Shown: positions 8,310-16,864 of the stretch, one piece after another
How positions within the stretch are numbered: position 1 is the first letter of the stretch
Layout of the letters: every line of letters begins with the position of its first letter
The notes under the pieces: generated by a model
What the model was told of the DNA's origin: nothing
What the model saw: only the letters and a program-made list of their open reading frames with translations
Databases searched by the model: none
Source of the DNA: Candidatus Latescibacterota bacterium
Lineage (GTDB): Bacteria; Latescibacterota; UBA2968; GCA-2709665
Length of the DNA: 48,409 bases
Assembly (NCBI GenBank): GCA_021295655.1
Contig: JAGWBX010000042.1
Location: 1 to 48,409, forward strand
Reading direction: 5' to 3'
Position numbers and translations under genes: made by a program

Positions 8310-8338
8310 TTGACAGTGCATGTGGCCTGGGGTATACT
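8310..8338 (+). promoter_or_regulatory. Strong sigma70-type promoter for the ClC gene
   Basis: TTGACA at 8310-8315 and TATACT at 8333-8338 are separated by exactly 17 bases. This is the best consensus promoter in the window. It implies a leader of about 170 bases before the ClC start codon. I looked for riboswitch-like structure in that leader and recognised none. The rest of the 360-base gap (8155-8514) holds nothing else I can identify. Confidence 0.65.
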
Positions 8339-8514
8339 CAGGCGTCGAATTCAGCATTGTCCCCGACGACCGGCAATTGCAAAAAAGGGATCTAACCTCG
8401 ACTTGTTGTTTTTCCTGGACGTAAAATCGAATACAGGCAAGTGGATAAAGGCGATTTGACGGCTGATTACCAGGATACACCAGGTCACTGGGCGTGAACT
8501 GAAGAAACGTCCTT

Positions 8515-10386
8515 TTGGCGACCGTTGCGCCCCGTTTCAGGGGTTTTCGTCGCGTCGCCGAGTTGCTGTTTTTTTTCGGATTAGGGTTAACGGTGGATGT
8601 TGATCCCTCGCCAGCCAGATCGGCCCCCCTCAACGCGGCAAAACGCTTCCGCGACAGGATCGCTCGGCTTTTCCCTCGGTTAAACCTCAGCGAACAGACC
8701 ATCCTGATCAGTCTGGCCATTGTGATCGGTGTCGGCTGCGGGGCGGGTTCCGTTCTGTTTCAGTGGCTGCTCGACGTGGCGCACAGATTGCTGCTCGTGG
8801 ACGCGCCCGCACTTCTGGGCAGCCCCTTGCTGTTTCCACTCATTCCTGCCATGGGCGGCCTGGCCGCCGGTTTGATCGCCTGCTTCTACGCGGTGGAGGC
8901 GCGAGGTCCCGGCGTTGCGGAAGTCATGAACGCGATCATCACCAGGCGGGGAGTGATTCGGGCGCGGGTGATGGTTGCCAAGGCGTTTGCTTCCGCATTC
9001 ACACTCGGCTCCGGCGGGTCGGCCGGGAGCGAGGGTCCCATAATCCAGATCGGGGCCGCCTGGGGCTCCACTGTCGGCCGACTGTTCAGATTCTCAGAAG
9101 CGAACCTGAGAACGCTGATTGCCTGCGGCGCTTCGGCAGGAATCTCGGCCATTTTCAACGCGCCGATCGCAGGGGTGCTTTTTTCACTGGAAATCATCCT
9201 GGCGGACTTTACAATTGCCGCATTTACGCCGGTGGTCATCTCTTCCGTGATGTCGGCCGTCGTTGCAAAAGCCTATATGGGAGAACGCCAGGTATTCGAG
9301 GTGCCGGACTATCAGTTCGTAAACCTCCACGAGCTTGGATGGTACGTTTTTCTGGCTATTGTCGCGGGTGTTGTCGGCGCCGTCTTCATCAGGATGCTGT
9401 ATGCCACCGAAGATCTCTTCAACCGGCGGGCATTCGGAATGCCTGCGTGGCTGAAGCCGGCCATCGGCGGCGCGCTGGTGGGGCTTATCGGTCTTGGATG
9501 CCCTCCGGCAATGGGCGTGGGCTACGAGATCGTGGGCGCCGCGCTTCAAGGGCAGATTCTGCTGCCCACGTTGGGTCTGTTATTGGGGTTGAAGCTGCTT
9601 AGCACCTCGTTGACGGTTGGCTCGGGTGCTTCGGGCGGTCTTTTCGCGCCATCGCTTTTCGTGGGCGCTACGCTCGGCGGCGCTTTCGGCCGCCTCGCAC
9701 AGACCTGGCTGCCTGGTGTCATCAGCCCCCCGGGCGCATACGCTGTGGTCGGCATGAGCGCTTTCGTCGCTGCAACGACGCACGCCCCTTTGACATCCTC
9801 CCTGATTATCGTCGAAATGACCGGAAACTACCGTCTCATACTGCCCCTGTTGTTTACCACCGTTCTGGCGGTCGTCATGGCGCGCGTAATCGAGCGTGAG
9901 TCCATCTATTCTCTGAAACTCCGGCGCAGGGGTTTGAATATACACCAGGGTCGGGATCTGTCGGTATTGGAAAAACTACCGGTCTCCCGGATCGTACGCA
10001 CGGACTTCGACTTTATCAGAGAACACACGCCACTGCGCGAGATTGTCGACCTGATCGGCCGAAGCAATCTGCAGGATTTCCCGCTTATGGACGACAGGGG
10101 CCGGTTCAAGGGCATGATCTGGTTTCACGACATCAGGGAAGTGATGCTCGAGTACGATATGCATGCGCTGCTCATCGCCGAAGACGTAATGGGAAATCCG
10201 CCGCCTGCCCTGGAGCCATCAAGTTCGCTTGCGGATGCTCTGGTTCAGTTTTCAAAAACGGATACGGATGCGCTGCCGGTTTTTCGCTCGGGTTCCAGAG
10301 AAGACCTGGAAGGGATCATCACCCGATCGGACCTGCTGCGCAGTTACGAAAGAGAACTCCTCATCCGAGGCCGGACGGCAGGATAG
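8515..10386 (+). CDS. ClC family chloride channel / Cl-/H+ antiporter with two CBS domains
   Basis: Up to 623 residues. The earliest start is TTG at 8515; a GTG at 8593 is an alternative, since the first 26 residues are not typical. Inner-membrane, with about ten hydrophobic helices between residues 60 and 450. ClC selectivity motifs are visible: GPGVAEV at 131 (GSGIP position, Ser replaced by Pro), GSEGP at 171-175 with the gating glutamate Glu173, and GGLFAP (GxFxP) near 380. The retained gating Glu is compatible with a gated channel or a proton-coupled exchanger. Two CBS domains (about 480-540 and 555-615, with EDVMGNPPPALEPSSSLADA) likely sense nucleotides. A PtsN-like gene follows on the same strand. 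Confidence 0.88.
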   Translation: MATVAPRFRGFRRVAELLFFFGLGLTVDVDPSPARSAPLNAAKRFRDRIARLFPRLNLSEQTILISLAIVIGVGCGAGSVLFQWLLDVAHRLLLVDAPALLGSPLLFPLIPAMGGLAAGLIACFYAVEARGPGVAEVMNAIITRRGVIRARVMVAKAFASAFTLGSGGSAGSEGPIIQIGAAWGSTVGRLFRFSEANLRTLIACGASAGISAIFNAPIAGVLFSLEIILADFTIAAFTPVVISSVMSAVVAKAYMGERQVFEVPDYQFVNLHELGWYVFLAIVAGVVGAVFIRMLYATEDLFNRRAFGMPAWLKPAIGGALVGLIGLGCPPAMGVGYEIVGAALQGQILLPTLGLLLGLKLLSTSLTVGSGASGGLFAPSLFVGATLGGAFGRLAQTWLPGVISPPGAYAVVGMSAFVAATTHAPLTSSLIIVEMTGNYRLILPLLFTTVLAVVMARVIERESIYSLKLRRRGLNIHQGRDLSVLEKLPVSRIVRTDFDFIREHTPLREIVDLIGRSNLQDFPLMDDRGRFKGMIWFHDIREVMLEYDMHALLIAEDVMGNPPPALEPSSSLADALVQFSKTDTDALPVFRSGSREDLEGIITRSDLLRSYERELLIRGRTAG

Positions 10387-10608
10387 ACTGTACCCGGGCT
10401 CATGTCGGGCGACGTCTGAGCTCTCATTGGCGCCGTCGTTTTCTACGGCATGGGTCAGCCGTCCGGAGATTGGCGTATCCCCCTGTTTTTTTATGCCTTT
10501 TCCCTTGACTACGAACAAGCTATCGGTTATTTTTGCGCTTCGCCGGGCCAGGCTGTCCAGGCACCGGAAAAAGACGGTGGTTTCGGGGTGTTCGCGGGAG
10601 ACGTATTC

Positions 10609-11070
10609 ATGACCCTGATGGAGATTCTTTCGGGAAGGTCGGTAATTGCCGGGTTGAGGGGCCGGAACAAGCGGGAAATCCTCCAGGAGCTGGTCGATGC
10701 CGTAGACAATGAAAAAATCACCGACCGACCAAAGGTCCTCGAAGCGGTGCTTCTTCGCGAGGAAATTATGAGTACCGGCATCGGTCATGGCATCGCCATT
10801 CCGCACGGCAAATCCGAATTCGTGAGCGAACTGGGCGGTGTGCTGGGCATCAAGCGGGAAGGCGTCGACTTCGACGCGCTGGACGACCAGCCGACCTTCA
10901 TTTTCTTCCTGCTGGTTTCTCCAATGGATGTTTCCGGGCCGCATATCAAGGCGTTGGCGCGTATCTCGCGGCTGCTCAAAGGCGAGGCGTTTCGCCGGCA
11001 TCTCATTGAATCGGAAGACACGGAGGCCCTGATCACCTGTATCGAGGAAGAAGAGAAACTTCATTCCTGA
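10609..11070 (+). CDS. ptsN: PTS EIIA-type (PtsN-like) regulatory protein
   Basis: 153 residues from ATG at 10609, which has GGGAG about 9 bases upstream; a longer frame from 10450 has no domain support. It matches the fructose/nitrogen EIIA family: MEILSGRSVIAGLRGRNKRE at the start, then the phosphorylation-site signature STGIGHGIAIPHGK with the phospho-histidine at residue 66. Such proteins receive phosphate from HPr or NPr and usually act as regulators when no sugar permease is nearby, as here. The nearest neighbour is the ClC transporter, and this EIIA could modulate ion transport, but that is speculation from adjacency. Confidence 0.82.
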   Translation: MTLMEILSGRSVIAGLRGRNKREILQELVDAVDNEKITDRPKVLEAVLLREEIMSTGIGHGIAIPHGKSEFVSELGGVLGIKREGVDFDALDDQPTFIFFLLVSPMDVSGPHIKALARISRLLKGEAFRRHLIESEDTEALITCIEEEEKLHS

Positions 11071-11093
11071 TGGAACGCTCCGGTTTGAACGTC

Positions 11094-11126
11094 AGCCTGC
11101 GATCAATTGTGAAGCAGGCTTTTTTT
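11094..11126 (+). terminator. Rho-independent terminator after the ptsN-like gene
   Basis: AGCCTGC (11094-11100) pairs with GCAGGCT (11114-11120) over a 13-base loop and is followed by a run of T to 11126. It lies 23 bases after the stop codon. Confidence 0.75.
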
Positions 11127-11181
11127 GTACGTGAAGCGGACCCACGGGTTCATCGTGGGTTTCGTTGAGGGACTGATCGTC

Positions 11182-13278
11182 ATGTTCGGTCTATCCTTTT
11201 CATCGCCTGCGGTACTGCACGGGCTGTGGGCCGCGCTGCTGCCGCTGGCGATTCACCTGCTCAACAGCAGGCGGGCCGTGACCGTTGCCTTCAGCAACGT
11301 GGCTCTCCTTCAGTCGCTTCAACAGGATCGAATGCGTCGTTTCAGGTTGAAGCAGGTTCTGATGTTGATTCTTCGCACACTGGTCATCGTGTTTCTGGTA
11401 CTTGGATTTGCGCGTCCCAGGGTAAAGGGCGTCGCGGGCGACGGCGCGGTGCGGACGTCTGCGGGGCTTCTGCTGGACCGATCACTGAGCATGAGTTTCA
11501 GGGTACCCGATGGAACCCTGTTCGACCGCGCACGTAACCGGGCGAAAGAGATTCTGCAGCTGTTCAATGCCCAGGACGATGTACGCCTGTTCCAGGTGGA
11601 TGACGGGGCGGAGGAGATCGAATCCGGGCGTCCCGATCGTCTTGCGGCGAAGCTCGAGGTGATGCGGTACACGCATCGTGGAACGGATTTTCAACCCGCG
11701 CTGGAGGCTGCACTGGCGCGCGTCTCTCAAACGGAGATACCGAACAGGGAGCTATACGTCATTTCGGATTTTGCCGCGAACGGTTGGTCGGAAATACCCG
11801 ATACGCTCTTTAAGGGAAGGGATTTTACCGTGTTCTGCGTACCGGTTCGGACGTCTGAGCCGGACAATATAGGCATCCGGCATGCTGCCCCGGTCGAAGG
11901 AATCCTTGCCGCCGGAAGCGCGTCTACGCTGAGGGTGTCGTTAACGGATTACGGTGGCCCCGTCCGGCTGCGGGCGCCGGTACAGGTTTATCTTGACGGA
12001 CGCCGGATCGGTCAGCAGGTGATTCGTACGGAGCCCGGCACGTCCCGACGTCTCCACTTCCGGTTCGTTCCGGAGAGGGGAGGGCAGGTCCCATTGCGCG
12101 TCGAGCTGGGTGACGACGACCTGGCGGCGGACAACGTCTACACGTCGGTTCTGGACATCCCGGAGCGCGTGAGCGTGCTTCTGGTGGCTGAGAACGAAGA
12201 CGAGACCTATTTCGTCGCAAAAGCGCTGGATGCAGGGTCCGGGCAGGCGGTATCGGTCCGGTCGGTCCGGCCTGATGAATTGAACGCGGATCTCTTGCAC
12301 AGGACGGACACGGCCATGTTGTTCAACGTGTCACGGCTGTCCGCCGGCGCCTTGAAGATCCTTCAATATCGGGTGCAAAGCGGAATGGGCCTGCTGATCG
12401 GCCTGGGGGATCGAGTGGATTTCCGGTTTTACAATGCCGCATTGCTACCGGGCCTGTTTCCCGCGTCGCTCGTGGGCATAGAGGGCGCTCCCGGGCAGAG
12501 TACCACCTATCACAGGCTGCGCGAAACGCTCCCGGACCATGCGGTCTTCAGGAACTTTGGTTCGTCCGAAGGACTGCAAACGCCCCGGTTTTTCGCGTAT
12601 TGCCGGGTGCTGCTGGGCGACTCGTCGCAGCCTGTTCTGCTGTTTCACGGCGGCGACCCCGTTCTGGCCGAATATAACCCTGGCGCCGGTCGCGTGGTAT
12701 TGTTCGCCGCCGGCCTGAATTCCGACTTGAGCTGGACCGACCTGCCTCTGACGGGACTCTTCGTTCCGCTAATGCACCGGCTGAGCCGTTATCTGGCGGC
12801 GGGTTCTCCCGGCCGGTCCGACTATTTCGTGGGCGACGTGGTTTACAGGAGCCGATCTGAGGTTCAAGCCCGTGAGGCTCTGCTCAAGCCTCCTGCGGGC
12901 GAGGCTCGAACAATCTGGCCCGAACAGCGCGGCGTAAACTCGGTGTGGCCGGTCGGCGTGGTGGATATCCCCGGAGTCTGGGAGATTTACGCACGGGACC
13001 GTCTGACGGACCGGTTCGCCGTTCGTATCGATGCCGTGGAAGGGGATCCAACCCCTGCGTCAACGGATCGGCTGAAAAAGGTGTTCACGGGAGCCCGCCT
13101 GCGTATTGTGGAACCGGAAACCTCCACCGAAGCCGCGGTCCGGGAAGCCCGTGGGGGCCGGGAACTCTGGCGGCTTGCGCTGGGCCTGGCGCTGGTGTCG
13201 ATGATCGGGGAAGCCATCCTGGCGCAGTCGGAAAGGCAGCGCAGGCGGGTCCAATCCGGGAACCGCCCGCCGGCATGA
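11182..13278 (+). CDS. BatA-like membrane protein with von Willebrand factor A domain
   Basis: 698 residues from ATG at 11182, with GAGGGA about 8 bases upstream. The N-terminus matches the BatA/aerotolerance-regulator N-terminal domain (LWAALLPLAIHLLNSRRA) with two membrane helices at about 8-26 and 58-76. A vWA domain follows, with a MIDAS motif DRSLSMS (Asp99, Ser101, Ser103). The middle and C-terminal parts (DNVYTSVLDIPERVSVLLVA, PGAGRVVLFAAGLN) resemble the BatA-like proteins found in many Bacteroidetes and Planctomycetes. A last hydrophobic helix lies near residues 660-680. The partner MoxR ATPase and DUF58 genes are not in the window. Role unknown; probably an envelope or stress function. 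Confidence 0.78.
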   Translation: MFGLSFSSPAVLHGLWAALLPLAIHLLNSRRAVTVAFSNVALLQSLQQDRMRRFRLKQVLMLILRTLVIVFLVLGFARPRVKGVAGDGAVRTSAGLLLDRSLSMSFRVPDGTLFDRARNRAKEILQLFNAQDDVRLFQVDDGAEEIESGRPDRLAAKLEVMRYTHRGTDFQPALEAALARVSQTEIPNRELYVISDFAANGWSEIPDTLFKGRDFTVFCVPVRTSEPDNIGIRHAAPVEGILAAGSASTLRVSLTDYGGPVRLRAPVQVYLDGRRIGQQVIRTEPGTSRRLHFRFVPERGGQVPLRVELGDDDLAADNVYTSVLDIPERVSVLLVAENEDETYFVAKALDAGSGQAVSVRSVRPDELNADLLHRTDTAMLFNVSRLSAGALKILQYRVQSGMGLLIGLGDRVDFRFYNAALLPGLFPASLVGIEGAPGQSTTYHRLRETLPDHAVFRNFGSSEGLQTPRFFAYCRVLLGDSSQPVLLFHGGDPVLAEYNPGAGRVVLFAAGLNSDLSWTDLPLTGLFVPLMHRLSRYLAAGSPGRSDYFVGDVVYRSRSEVQAREALLKPPAGEARTIWPEQRGVNSVWPVGVVDIPGVWEIYARDRLTDRFAVRIDAVEGDPTPASTDRLKKVFTGARLRIVEPETSTEAAVREARGGRELWRLALGLALVSMIGEAILAQSERQRRRVQSGNRPPA

Positions 13279-13350
13279 GAAACGCCGGGCGGCAGCGCCT
13301 GATATCGTATTGTATAAATAACGGGTTTACAATAGTTTATTAGTTTAGTC

Positions 13351-13379
13351 TTGACTTTTGACTGGGGCGCTCGTATTTT
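13351..13379 (+). promoter_or_regulatory. Sigma70-type promoter upstream of topA
   Basis: TTGACT at 13351-13356 and TATTTT at 13374-13379 are separated by 17 bases, within an AT-rich intergenic stretch (13300-13380). The predicted leader to topA is about 155 bases. No other gene is visible between 13279 and 13541. Confidence 0.5.
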
Positions 13380-13541
13380 TGAATCGGACACGTTGCATAC
13401 GTCACACGATGCACCCGCAGTGATCGTCAGGCGACGCATTTCGAGGGATGTAATCCTGTCTTTCTGTATTTGAAACCTATCGAACCGGGGTGAGTCACTC
13501 GATGATTTCTTTCGACGTGGCTCGTTCTTTTGGGAGACAAT

Positions 13542-15845
13542 ATGCCGGATGCGCTGGTGGTGGTCGAGTCGCCGGCCAAGGCGAGGACGATCAACAAGAT
13601 ACTCGGTAAAGACTTCAAGGTAATGGCCAGCATGGGACACGTCCGTGACCTGCCGAAGAAGGAACTCGGAATCGATGTGACGAACGGATTCAAGCCCATA
13701 TACCGGACAATTCGCGATCGGAACAAATTCGTCAGGGAGCTTCGTGCGGCCTCCCGTTCGGCAGGGCGGCTGATTCTGGCAACAGACCCCGACCGCGAGG
13801 GGGAAGCCATTGCCTGGCACGTGGCCGAGGCACTCAAGCGGGTCAGCGATGCCCAGAGGGTCATGTTCAACGAGATTACGGAGCGGGCGGTCAGGGAGGC
13901 GGTAGCCAACCCCTCCAGGATCGATCTGAAGAAGGTGGATGCTCAGCAGGCCCGCAGGGTTCTGGATCGTCTCGTGGGGTACAAGGTCAGTCCCCTGCTG
14001 TGGAAAACGGTTCACGGTGGTCTGAGCGCCGGCCGGGTTCAGTCGGTTGCGCTTCGACTGATCTGCGACCGGGAGGCGGCGATCGACGCGTTCGTTCCGG
14101 AAGAATACTGGACCGTTGACGTGAAGCTGAAGCGTGAGGATACGGTCCCGTTCAAAGCTCGGTTGTTCCGGTTGAGGGGTAAGAAGCTGGAGGTGAGAAA
14201 CCGCACTGAAGTGGACGCGATACTTTCGGACCTTCTGGAACTGGCGGTCGGGCCCTCCAGCCAGCCTGACGACGCAGGCGTGGCAACAGCGCCCCCTGGT
14301 TCCGGATACCGGATCGTCGACGTGAAACGAAAGGAGCAGCGGCGCAATCCGGCCCCGCCGTTCATTACGAGTACACTGCAGCAGGAAGCGTCCCGCAGGC
14401 TGCGGTTTACTGCCCGCAGGACGATGCAGGTGGCCCAGCAGCTATACGAGGGCGTTGAGGTACGGAGCGCAGCGGAATCCGGGACCGAAACAACCGGTTT
14501 GATTACCTATATGCGGACCGACTCCACCCGGATAGCGACTGACGCGTTATCTTCGGCGAGAGATTATATCAGGCAGCGGTTCGGGGATGCGTATCTACCG
14601 GCCCGGGAACGGACCTACCGGAAGGGAAAGGGGGCGCAGGATGCGCACGAGGCGATACGCCCCACGGATCCGCAGCGCCTTCCGGAGGTCGTTCAGGCAC
14701 AACTGTCTGCCGATCAGGCGAAGCTTTATCGACTGATCTGGGATCGGTTCATCGCCTGTCAGATGGCGTCGGCGGTGTTCAATCGGACCGCAGTGGATAT
14801 CCACGCGGGCGAGTATGAATTTCGGGCAACCGGGTCGGAGCTCAAATTTGACGGCTTTACGGCGCTCTATACGGAGGGCAAGGACAACGAAAGCGAGCAG
14901 GCCGAAACGCGGCTCCCGGATGGCTTGAAGAAAGGAGACGTCCTGAAGATGATGTCGCTGCTGCCCGAGCAGCACTTCACAAAGCCGCCCGCGAGGTTTT
15001 CAGAGGCCACCCTGGTAAAGGAACTGGAGTCACGCGAAATTGGACGGCCCAGTACCTATGCTCAGATTATCAGCACGCTCCAGGACAGGGACTATACGGA
15101 AAGAAAGAGCGGACGGTTCGTGCCGACGGATCTGGGGCGTACCGTCAACGGCATTCTCGTTCAGGCGTTTCCCGACGTCTTCAACGTGGATTTCACCGCG
15201 CGGATGGAAGACGAACTCGACCAGGTCGAAAACGGCCAGGCAGGCTGGGTGAAGGTGGTGGAAGACTTTTATGGTCCGTTTGCCAGAGATCTGGAGAGGG
15301 CGGAAGGGCAGCGAAGAGAGCTGAAGGCGTCGCTCCAGGAGGAGACGGACAAAATCTGCGAGAAGTGCGGAAAGGTCTTTGTGATCAAATGGGGCCGAAA
15401 CGGCCGTTTTCTCGCCTGCTCCGGATTTCCGGAATGCCGCAATACCCATCCTCTCGAGGCGTCCGAGCCGGAACGATCGGATGAAGTCTGCGAGAAATGC
15501 GGATCGGAAATGGCCATTCGCACCGGACGCAATGGACGTTTCCTTGCCTGCTCCGGGTACCCGACGTGCAAAAACACCCGATCTATATCTACTGGAGTGC
15601 CCTGTCCGCAGGAAGAATGCAACGGCCAACTCAAGGAACGCAGCAGCCGGCGTGGCAAGACGTTCTTCGGTTGCGGCAATTATCCGGCGTGCACGTACGC
15701 GAGTTGGGACCGGCCCTTGAACCGGCCCTGTCCGATGTGTGACGGGCCGTTTCTGGCCGAGCACGCAGGTCGAAACAGCCGAACGTCCTTCCGGTGTCTG
15801 AAGTGCAGGCATACGATGCCCGTCCCGGAGGAGGAAAAGGCCTGA
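13542..15845 (+). CDS. topA: DNA topoisomerase I (type IA)
   Basis: 767 residues from ATG at 13542, with GGGAG 5 bases upstream. The Toprim domain shows VVVESPAKA (catalytic Glu9) and DPDREGEA (82-89). The active-site tyrosine is Tyr323 in LITYMRTDS. RIGRPSTYA-like (REIGRPSTYAQI) and a BMED-type end follow. The C-terminus has four cysteine-cluster zinc-finger repeats, starting CEKCGKVFV, CEKCGSEMA, CPQEECNGQ and CPMCDGPFL. The enzyme relaxes negative supercoils by single-strand passage. It heads a plus-strand run with xerC and three envelope genes; topA next to xerC is a recurrent arrangement in bacteria. Nothing looks broken. Confidence 0.97.
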   Translation: MPDALVVVESPAKARTINKILGKDFKVMASMGHVRDLPKKELGIDVTNGFKPIYRTIRDRNKFVRELRAASRSAGRLILATDPDREGEAIAWHVAEALKRVSDAQRVMFNEITERAVREAVANPSRIDLKKVDAQQARRVLDRLVGYKVSPLLWKTVHGGLSAGRVQSVALRLICDREAAIDAFVPEEYWTVDVKLKREDTVPFKARLFRLRGKKLEVRNRTEVDAILSDLLELAVGPSSQPDDAGVATAPPGSGYRIVDVKRKEQRRNPAPPFITSTLQQEASRRLRFTARRTMQVAQQLYEGVEVRSAAESGTETTGLITYMRTDSTRIATDALSSARDYIRQRFGDAYLPARERTYRKGKGAQDAHEAIRPTDPQRLPEVVQAQLSADQAKLYRLIWDRFIACQMASAVFNRTAVDIHAGEYEFRATGSELKFDGFTALYTEGKDNESEQAETRLPDGLKKGDVLKMMSLLPEQHFTKPPARFSEATLVKELESREIGRPSTYAQIISTLQDRDYTERKSGRFVPTDLGRTVNGILVQAFPDVFNVDFTARMEDELDQVENGQAGWVKVVEDFYGPFARDLERAEGQRRELKASLQEETDKICEKCGKVFVIKWGRNGRFLACSGFPECRNTHPLEASEPERSDEVCEKCGSEMAIRTGRNGRFLACSGYPTCKNTRSISTGVPCPQEECNGQLKERSSRRGKTFFGCGNYPACTYASWDRPLNRPCPMCDGPFLAEHAGRNSRTSFRCLKCRHTMPVPEEEKA

Positions 15846-15954
15846 CAGACCGGTGAAAGCCGGGATGAAACCGAAAACCGCCGCCGGATCCGTCGATGAG
15901 TCCGCGCACGCCGTTCCCAGGGCAAAAACAGGCTCCTATATCGGTACCATATAA

Positions 15955-16860
15955 ATGCACGAAATGATCTCGGGATTTCTAAGCCATCTGGCCGACGAGC
16001 GACGTCTGTCACCTCACACCACCCGGGCCTACCGTACGGACCTGGAACGGTTCCTTGGTTTCTTACAGGTCAGATCAGGTTCGGAACACCCCGATGTGAG
16101 GCGCGTCGCCCGCGGGGATGTACGGGCGTTCCTTGGGCATCTCAACGGCGCCGGATTCGGCAGGCGTTCAATCGCAAGGAAACTTGCTTCGCTTCGGACG
16201 TTTTTTTCCTATCTGTGCCGCATGGGCCGCCTTCAGAAGAACCCGGCGCTCCAGGTCCGTCCGCCAAGGCAGGAGAAGACCCTGCCGGTACATCTGGATC
16301 TCGGAGAAGTGCGGCGCGTGCTGGAGAATCCGTCGCCGGATACGGCGTTGGGTTTGCGCGACCGGGCAATTCTCGAGTTATTTTACAGTTCCGGCATCCG
16401 TCTGCGCGAACTTGCGCAAATCAGTATGGATAGCCTGGATCTGGACAGTGGGACCGTCAGGGTGACGGGGAAGGGAGGCAAGGAGCGACTCGTGCCCGTT
16501 GGAAGGCCGGCCCGGGAGGCCCTTCGCAGGTATCTCGCCCGCCGGTCGGAACTGTTGCCGGGCGATGCGCCCGAGGTTGACCGTCGTCGTTTTTTCCTGA
16601 GCCGGACCGGCAGGGCGTTGAGCCCAAACGGGGTTCAGGACCGGGTCGTGGGGCATCTCGAAGCGGCGACGGGCAGGGGCCGTCTGGGGCCGCATACGCT
16701 GAGGCATACGTTCGCTACCCATCTGCTGGACCGCGGCGCCGATCTGAACGCGGTGAAAGAGATGCTTGGACACGCGAGCCTGTCCACCACGCAGATCTAT
16801 ACCCACGTGAGCGTGGAACGCCTGAAAAAGGCCTATCGGCAAGCGCATCCGAGAGCGTAG
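15955..16860 (+). CDS. xerC: Tyrosine recombinase XerC/XerD
   Basis: 301 residues, full family length. The N-terminal SAM-like core-binding domain (about 1-90, HTTRAYRTDLERFLGFL) is followed by the catalytic domain with all the conserved residues: Arg149 (SSGIRLREL), Lys173 (TGKGGKER), His247 and Arg250 (HTLRH), His273 (LGHAS) and nucleophile Tyr282 (TQIYTH). It should resolve chromosome dimers at dif together with FtsK and a second Xer protein. The place directly after topA and the absence of any integrase-type flanking repeats favour a housekeeping Xer over a phage integrase. A second ATG at 15964 is possible. Confidence 0.93.
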   Translation: MHEMISGFLSHLADERRLSPHTTRAYRTDLERFLGFLQVRSGSEHPDVRRVARGDVRAFLGHLNGAGFGRRSIARKLASLRTFFSYLCRMGRLQKNPALQVRPPRQEKTLPVHLDLGEVRRVLENPSPDTALGLRDRAILELFYSSGIRLRELAQISMDSLDLDSGTVRVTGKGGKERLVPVGRPAREALRRYLARRSELLPGDAPEVDRRRFFLSRTGRALSPNGVQDRVVGHLEAATGRGRLGPHTLRHTFATHLLDRGADLNAVKEMLGHASLSTTQIYTHVSVERLKKAYRQAHPRA

Positions 16861-16864
16861 CGAC

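Noticed and set aside
8339-8514. Fluoride or other riboswitch in the ClC leader
   Set aside because: I looked for the known fluoride-motif sequence pattern and did not find it; the leader shows no clear conserved structure.
15955-16860. Phage or genomic-island integrase
   Set aside because: Size, motifs and position after topA fit a housekeeping XerC; no attachment repeats or phage genes are nearby.
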